DNA from: Micavibrio sp. UBA6139
GTDB taxonomy: Bacteria; Pseudomonadota; Alphaproteobacteria; Micavibrionales; Micavibrionaceae
DNA: 64,000 nucleotides
Direction of reading: 5' to 3'
Assembly (NCBI GenBank): GCA_002423285.1
Contig: DIVF01000054.1
Location: forward strand, 33,711-97,710
The notes below the pieces were generated by a model that had not been told where the DNA came from, did no database searches, and saw only the letters and a program-made list of their open reading frames with translations. Shown in pieces: positions 59,908 to 64,000 of this stretch; the first letter of the stretch is position 1; every line of letters starts with the position of its first letter. The translations under genes and the position numbers were made by a program.

Positions 59908-61269
59908 GTTTCCGTTCTTGACCAGCCAGCCTTGCAGGTCGCTTAACGCACGACCTGTAATGGCGCGTTTTTTATCGGTGCCACGCAATGGGCGGCCTCG
60001 TACGTCCTTCAGATCAATATCCGGGAACAGACCGAAATTCACGTTCATCGGTTGGAATGTTTCGGCAACGGCCCCGCCGGTGATGTGACCCAGAATAGCA
60101 CCCATTGCCGTTGTCGCTGGTGGCGCAACGAAATCTTTCCCCAAACGCTCAGCCGCCGCAAAGCGGCCTGCCATCAAACCAACGGCGGCGGATTCAACGT
60201 AACCTTCACAGCCTGTAATTTGACCGGCAAAGCGCAAGCGCGGCATGGCCTTTAACTGCAATGTATCGTTCAGCAGTTTTGGGGAGTTGATGAAGGTATT
60301 GCGGTGCAAGCCGCCAAGTCGTGCAAAGTTTGCATCTTCCAAGCCCGGGATCATTTTCAAAACGCGCGTTTGTTCCGCATATTTCATTTTCGTCTGGAAC
60401 CCGACCATGTTGTAAAGGGTCCCCAGCGCGTTATCCTGACGCAGCTGAACAACGGCATAGGCACGCGTCCCTGTGTTTGGATCAGTCAGGCCCACAGGCT
60501 TCATCGGTCCAAAACGTAATGTTTCCGGGCCACGTTCCGCCATGACTTCAATCGGCATGCAGCCTTCGAAATAGGGGGTATCTTTCTCCCATTCCTTGAA
60601 TTCTGTTTTTTCAGACGTGATCAGGGCCTCAATAAATGCGTAATATTGTTCGCGGTTCATCGGGCAGTTGATGTAGTCCTTGCCTGTACCCGCCGGGCCT
60701 TCCTTATCATAGCGTGATTGGAACCACGCAATATTCATGTTGATGCTGTCGGTATAAATAATCGGCGCAATCGCATCGAAGAAGGCGAGAGATGATTCAT
60801 CGGTCAGTTTTTGAATGCCTTCTGCCAGCGCCGGGGAGGTTAGTGGACCTGTCGCGATAATAACGCTGTCCCAGTCTTCCGGTGGCAATCCGGCGACTTC
60901 GGCGCGGTCGATGGTGATCAGCGGGTGGGATTCCAACGCGGCTGTCACGTTATTCGAAAACTGGTCACGGTCAACAGCCAGTGCGCCACCGGCGGGAACG
61001 GCTGTGTTATCACCCTCACGCAAAATCAAGGATCCGCATTGACGCATTTCTTCGTGCAGCAAACCAACGGCGTTTTGTTCCTTATCATCCGACCGGAATG
61101 AGTTGGAACAGACCAGTTCGGCCAGGCCATCTGTTTTATGGGCATCGGTGCCGCGAACCGGGCGCATTTCATGAATGACCACTGGAACACCAGCTGTGGC
61201 GATTTGCCAAGCAGCTTCGGACCCGGCGAGGCCGCCACCAATGATATGAACGGGTTTCAGATTGGTCAT
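59896..61269 (-). CDS. trmFO: Methylenetetrahydrofolate-tRNA (uracil-54-C5)-methyltransferase
   Basis: 457 residues. FAD- and folate-dependent enzyme that makes ribothymidine 54 in tRNA. N-terminal dinucleotide fold VHIIGGGLAGSEAAWQIA, VCSNSFRSDDKEQNAVG with the conserved Cys, and FMTYPCKXX-like late FAD part (EGYVESAAVGLMAGRFA). It has the architecture of the GidA-related small family and lacks the longer C-terminus of MnmG. Its start overlaps the stop of the upstream BPL-N gene in TAATG, so the three genes are one operon. Confidence 0.94.
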   Translation of the reverse strand: MTNLKPVHIIGGGLAGSEAAWQIATAGVPVVIHEMRPVRGTDAHKTDGLAELVCSNSFRSDDKEQNAVGLLHEEMRQCGSLILREGDNTAVPAGGALAVDRDQFSNNVTAALESHPLITIDRAEVAGLPPEDWDSVIIATGPLTSPALAEGIQKLTDESSLAFFDAIAPIIYTDSINMNIAWFQSRYDKEGPAGTGKDYINCPMNREQYYAFIEALITSEKTEFKEWEKDTPYFEGCMPIEVMAERGPETLRFGPMKPVGLTDPNTGTRAYAVVQLRQDNALGTLYNMVGFQTKMKYAEQTRVLKMIPGLEDANFARLGGLHRNTFINSPKLLNDTLQLKAMPRLRFAGQITGCEGYVESAAVGLMAGRFAAAERLGKDFVAPPATTAMGAILGHITGGAVAETFQPMNVNFGLFPDIDLKDVRGRPLRGTDKKRAITGRALSDLQGWLVKNGNLAA

Positions 61270-62057
61270 TATTTTAAATCCTGCTTCATGCGGTTGGTCA
61301 GTGTGCTCCAGAGTTTTTGACGCCCTGTTTCGTGATCTTTTAATTCATTCATCAATTTCCGGGCCGATTCATGGCCGCGTTCTGCTTCAATATGCTGATA
61401 CGCGATATCGGGGATAACGCAGGACATATAAAGGGCACCCGCCCCAAAGGATTGGCGCAGCAAGGCCACGGGTTCACCGGGACTATCGGCGAAGCGGGCG
61501 AGAACTTCAATATCTGGATGGTTTGTATCATCCGGATAAAGAGCCGGGCCGTTGCCATAGCAGATTTTGGCGCTGTCCCATGACCCATCTGCTGTCTTGA
61601 AATTGACCGGAACGGCGATGACATCATCAAACTGGCAGTTATTGCTTGATGCGCGGCCATAACCGGGAACGGGCCCGCGTGCCACGCCGTTGAACATGGG
61701 GGCCAGCGAATGGCGGCCCTTGGGTGCGCCGTGGTCCGGCACATAAATCGTCTGGCGGGCGATAAAATAACTGCCCGCGCATAGGGTCAGCATGACGTTA
61801 TTGTTGCGGCCCACAAAATCAGAAATTTCCTGCAAGGCAAGTAAAGGGAGCTGCGCTGTATAGGGTGACACTTCGCCAACAATCCCGGGCAGGATGAAGA
61901 TGCCAGATTGGGGGGTACGTAAAACGCCGCCTAGAATATCCTGTGCGGTGATGCGGTGGATTTTATAGTCTTGCGCGTTGAAGGTTTGCTGCAGGGATGG
62001 CATCAATGACCCGGTTGCGGTCATGACATCGGCATAAACAAAAATATTATGCGGCAT
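61269..62057 (-). CDS. BPL-N/glutamine amidotransferase-like protein, copy 1
   Basis: 262 residues. Class I amidotransferase-like fold of the BPL-N type (the N-terminal domain of eukaryotic biotin-protein ligase). The nucleophile elbow is seen in VMLTLCAGSYFIA (Cys near residue 93). Unlike copy 2, the position of the catalytic His-x-Glu is ALYMSCVIPDIAYQHIE, with no His in the expected place, so hydrolase or transferase activity is doubtful. Overlaps trmFO by 1 base and copy 2 by 11 bases. Function unknown. Confidence 0.8.
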   Translation of the reverse strand: MPHNIFVYADVMTATGSLMPSLQQTFNAQDYKIHRITAQDILGGVLRTPQSGIFILPGIVGEVSPYTAQLPLLALQEISDFVGRNNNVMLTLCAGSYFIARQTIYVPDHGAPKGRHSLAPMFNGVARGPVPGYGRASSNNCQFDDVIAVPVNFKTADGSWDSAKICYGNGPALYPDDTNHPDIEVLARFADSPGEPVALLRQSFGAGALYMSCVIPDIAYQHIEAERGHESARKLMNELKDHETGRQKLWSTLTNRMKQDLK

Positions 62058-62808
62058 TGGAAACCTTCTCTGCTCCGGTAAGGCGGCTTAAGATGCGGTT
62101 CCACAATATGTCCTGCTGCTGTCGGTATTGTGCCAGTTCATTCATCACGGCGCTGTCATGGGCGTGGCTGGCGTTGCGGTTTTGATAGACAACCGGGAAG
62201 AGGCGTTCAATGTGCGAACTGGAAAGGATAACCCGGCCCTGACCCACCATGCATTCGATGATGGCGGCATCGCCGTTATTGTAACGCGCGAGAATATCGG
62301 CCTCCCCGCCAGAAAAAACCGGGCCACCTTCATAGGCCGTTTTTGTGGTCAGCAGAATTTCACCGTCATCATATTGAATGGGGGCGGCGTGGTGCCATGA
62401 ATGGTCCAGACTGGATTTTTCCAGATATTCCATGATGGGGCCTGTGGCGATACCGGAATAAAAATTCAGTTCGCGGGACCCAGAAATTTCCTGGGGTGTG
62501 CCAGCGGCCCAGCTCAACCCGGCACAGGCATAATACGCCCCAGCGCATAGGCCAAGATAAGACCCGCCCTGTTCGACATAGGCGCGAATGCGGTCATTGC
62601 CCGCACCGTTTAATTTTTCGCAGTAATATAAATCGGCACCGCCCGGCATAACGAACAGGTGTATCTGGGTCGTTAAAATACCGGCTGCAATACCATCCGC
62701 ATCACAAAACCCGACCCGGGCATGGCCGAATGTTTTCACCAGTGCAGCGTGAAGCTGCCCCTGATTATGGATGTAATCCTGATAGATCAAAATATCGGGT
62801 TTTTGCAT
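62047..62808 (-). CDS. BPL-N/glutamine amidotransferase-like protein, copy 2
   Basis: 253 residues. Same fold as the following gene and a paralogue of it: ILIYQDYIHNQGQLHAALVK at the start, VMPGGADLYYCEKLNGAGND, nucleophile Cys in GGSYLGLCAGAYYACAGL (near residue 88), and GRVILSSSHIERLFP with the His-x-Glu of a class I triad. This copy therefore keeps all residues expected for catalysis. Substrate unknown; the eukaryotic relative is part of biotin-protein ligase. First gene of the operon with copy 1 and trmFO. Confidence 0.82.
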   Translation of the reverse strand: MQKPDILIYQDYIHNQGQLHAALVKTFGHARVGFCDADGIAAGILTTQIHLFVMPGGADLYYCEKLNGAGNDRIRAYVEQGGSYLGLCAGAYYACAGLSWAAGTPQEISGSRELNFYSGIATGPIMEYLEKSSLDHSWHHAAPIQYDDGEILLTTKTAYEGGPVFSGGEADILARYNNGDAAIIECMVGQGRVILSSSHIERLFPVVYQNRNASHAHDSAVMNELAQYRQQQDILWNRILSRLTGAEKVSNAA

Positions 62809-62858
62809 GGCACAGGTTTAGGCGATTATGCCGGGTTTTGCAATTATTTGGGGAGCGA

Positions 62859-63950
62859 TTAGCCCGGATAGGGGCTGGAACTGGCCCGGCCTGATAAATA
62901 TGGGATTATTTTCCACGCGGCATCGGGTTCCAGCTTCAAATCCCGCTTTAAAACCGGGTGGGTATAGGGGCGGGTTTCGATCAAATGTTCCATCAAATCT
63001 TCGGCCTGATATTGGGGCATGGCCTTGATAATTTTTTGGATCAGACGCGTATCTGCCGGACGGTTTTCATTCCAGCGATGCTGTAAGTTCCAGGCCTGAC
63101 GGAAGAAAAATTCGGTCAGGGTAATGTTATGCTTATGCCCGACGCGGCGGCTGCCTTCCTGATCGCCATAGATTTCCAGCAACTGGCCAAAGATGGCAGG
63201 AAAAACTGTCTGGCAATAATCATCGCGTTTATCTTTGTCAATGGCGGAAAAAATTTGTTCCATCTCTTGAATGGGTTCTGGTTTTAGCCAGTCTGATTGA
63301 TGAGACGAAACATTGAATTTTGATCTGGCAATAATTCCTTGCGGGGAGGCCAGCAGGGCTTCAATCCACGGGGAATTTGTTTTCACGCGCTCCACATCCA
63401 ACAGCGCATAAAGTTCATGCGTGTTGAGGGGAATCTTCCTGAAATAACGGTGATATTGCGCGACAATCTGGTGCAGGCGGACTTGCGTTTCATCGCGGTG
63501 GCATAGATAGCGTGAGGATGAATTTGCCCACTTGCGTAGATAATCTTTCATTTCATAGTCACGGTTGCGGCCCAGCGCATCGGAGATGCCATTTTTCATG
63601 CGGCGTTTTTGCAGGACGTGCAGGTTTTCATGGGCGATGGTATCGGCCAACGCCCGCGATGATTTATTAAATTTTGCGCGCAAATAATGCGCCGTGTTGA
63701 TGTAAATGATTCCTGCCGAAGTTGTGAAATCGACATAGGCCGATGTCAGGCTGTGTGGTTTGAAATAGGGTTCAAAATAGACATCGCCCTTGGACTGGAT
63801 CGCAATATTCAACCCGGCGGGCGGCCACACGCCCATATCGGTTTGCAGGATATGCTGGCTTTTGCTTTCGCCATGACGGTACATCGCGTTTAATTCGCGC
63901 GCGCGGTCCTTTTCCGTCGTGGTGGATGACCCCGGTTGGTTGGGTGCCAT
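62859..63950 (-). CDS. Hypothetical protein with HExxH motif, 363 residues
   Basis: A zincin-like helix ADTIAHENLHVLQKRRMKNG (about 102-121) has His-Glu-Asn-Leu-His, the HExxH zinc motif, and ESLEED-like acidic residues follow (CHRDETQVRLHQ near 149-160) that could give the third ligand. No signal peptide, so it is cytoplasmic or exported by another path. The rest is helical, without family resemblance known to me. Metallopeptidase is a reasonable but unproven label. It precedes the BPL-N genes with a 50-base gap on the same strand. ATG at 63950; another gene may start beyond the right edge. Confidence 0.7.
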   Translation of the reverse strand: MAPNQPGSSTTTEKDRARELNAMYRHGESKSQHILQTDMGVWPPAGLNIAIQSKGDVYFEPYFKPHSLTSAYVDFTTSAGIIYINTAHYLRAKFNKSSRALADTIAHENLHVLQKRRMKNGISDALGRNRDYEMKDYLRKWANSSSRYLCHRDETQVRLHQIVAQYHRYFRKIPLNTHELYALLDVERVKTNSPWIEALLASPQGIIARSKFNVSSHQSDWLKPEPIQEMEQIFSAIDKDKRDDYCQTVFPAIFGQLLEIYGDQEGSRRVGHKHNITLTEFFFRQAWNLQHRWNENRPADTRLIQKIIKAMPQYQAEDLMEHLIETRPYTHPVLKRDLKLEPDAAWKIIPYLSGRASSSPYPG

Positions 63951-64000
63951 GTGGCGGTGTTCTCCCTGACTTTTCTTATTAGACCTGTTGCAAAAGTAGC

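Noticed and set aside
1..64000. CRISPR arrays, insertion sequences, prophage genes, toxin-antitoxin pairs or known defence systems
   Set aside because: No regularly spaced repeats, transposase, integrase, phage structural or defence-type genes were seen on either strand.

Overview
The window reads as one continuous, gene-dense chromosomal segment of an alphaproteobacterium with moderate GC. It contains about 66 protein genes, one tRNA, and no insertion sequence, prophage or CRISPR array. The class assignment rests on gene content and order. A C4-pathway 5-aminolevulinate synthase (hemA) is present. The order is histone-deacetylase-like gene, xseB, ispA, dxs; then ispH, thrB, rnhA; then serS, pcm, LysM/M23 lipoprotein, yajC, secD, secF, Mth938-like gene. 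GANTC (CcrM-type) and TTAA-N7-TTAA (CtrA-type) sites also occur. A Micavibrio-like lineage is my best guess from overall impression; it is an inference that I could not test by database search.

Layout. 1-7 kb: a truncated lipoprotein, a family 5 solute-binding protein divergent from a macro-domain protein, adenosine kinase, a TetR-type regulator, hemA, ribokinase and a tiny YjfB-like motility protein. 7-16.7 kb: a response regulator coupled to a conserved partner, a ThDP enzyme, an RNase R-type nuclease, pterin carbinolamine dehydratase, a metallopeptidase-fold protein without its zinc motif, a histidine phosphatase, a nucleosidase, htpG and pdxH. 16.7-24.5 kb: a glycine-zipper lipoprotein, an orphan 518-residue protein, fabI, aroC, sppA and a HAD phosphatase. 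24.5-33.4 kb: isoprenoid genes (dxs, ispA, ispH) with xseB, a deacetylase-fold hydrolase, an AGE epimerase, thrB and rnhA.

33.35-33.62 kb is a 270-base intergenic region and the most unusual place in the window. It holds eight GANTC sites in 138 bases, the first five spaced by whole helical turns. It also holds a perfect DnaA box and a full CtrA site in an AT-rich stretch. It lies just upstream of an unrecognised 170-residue gene. It looks like a cell-cycle-controlled promoter or, less certainly, a replication-origin-like element.

34-45 kb: PBP1A, a hypothetical gene, mgtE, the malic enzyme-phosphotransacetylase fusion maeB, tRNA-Leu(GAG), lipB, two tandem N-formylglutamate amidohydrolase-family genes and serS. 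45.5-48.2 kb: two AT-richer genes (DUF4153 membrane protein; barrel-like protein) sit where many alphaproteobacteria carry surE. 48.3-54.3 kb: pcm, a LysM/LytM lipoprotein with degenerate metal site, yajC-secD-secF, an Mth938-like gene and a TerC-family gene. 54.3-64 kb: a phosphoesterase, a Cys-rich secreted protein, sodB, a phytoene-synthase-fold protein, a FecR-domain protein, a SIMPL protein, trmFO, two tandem BPL-N/GATase-fold paralogues and an HExxH protein.

Recurrent structural features are a palindromic GGGGGC-nnn(n)-GCCCCC family at gene ends (four copies), ATGA translational overlaps, and convergent gene pairs whose stop codons interlock in a 4-base TTAA or TTAG.
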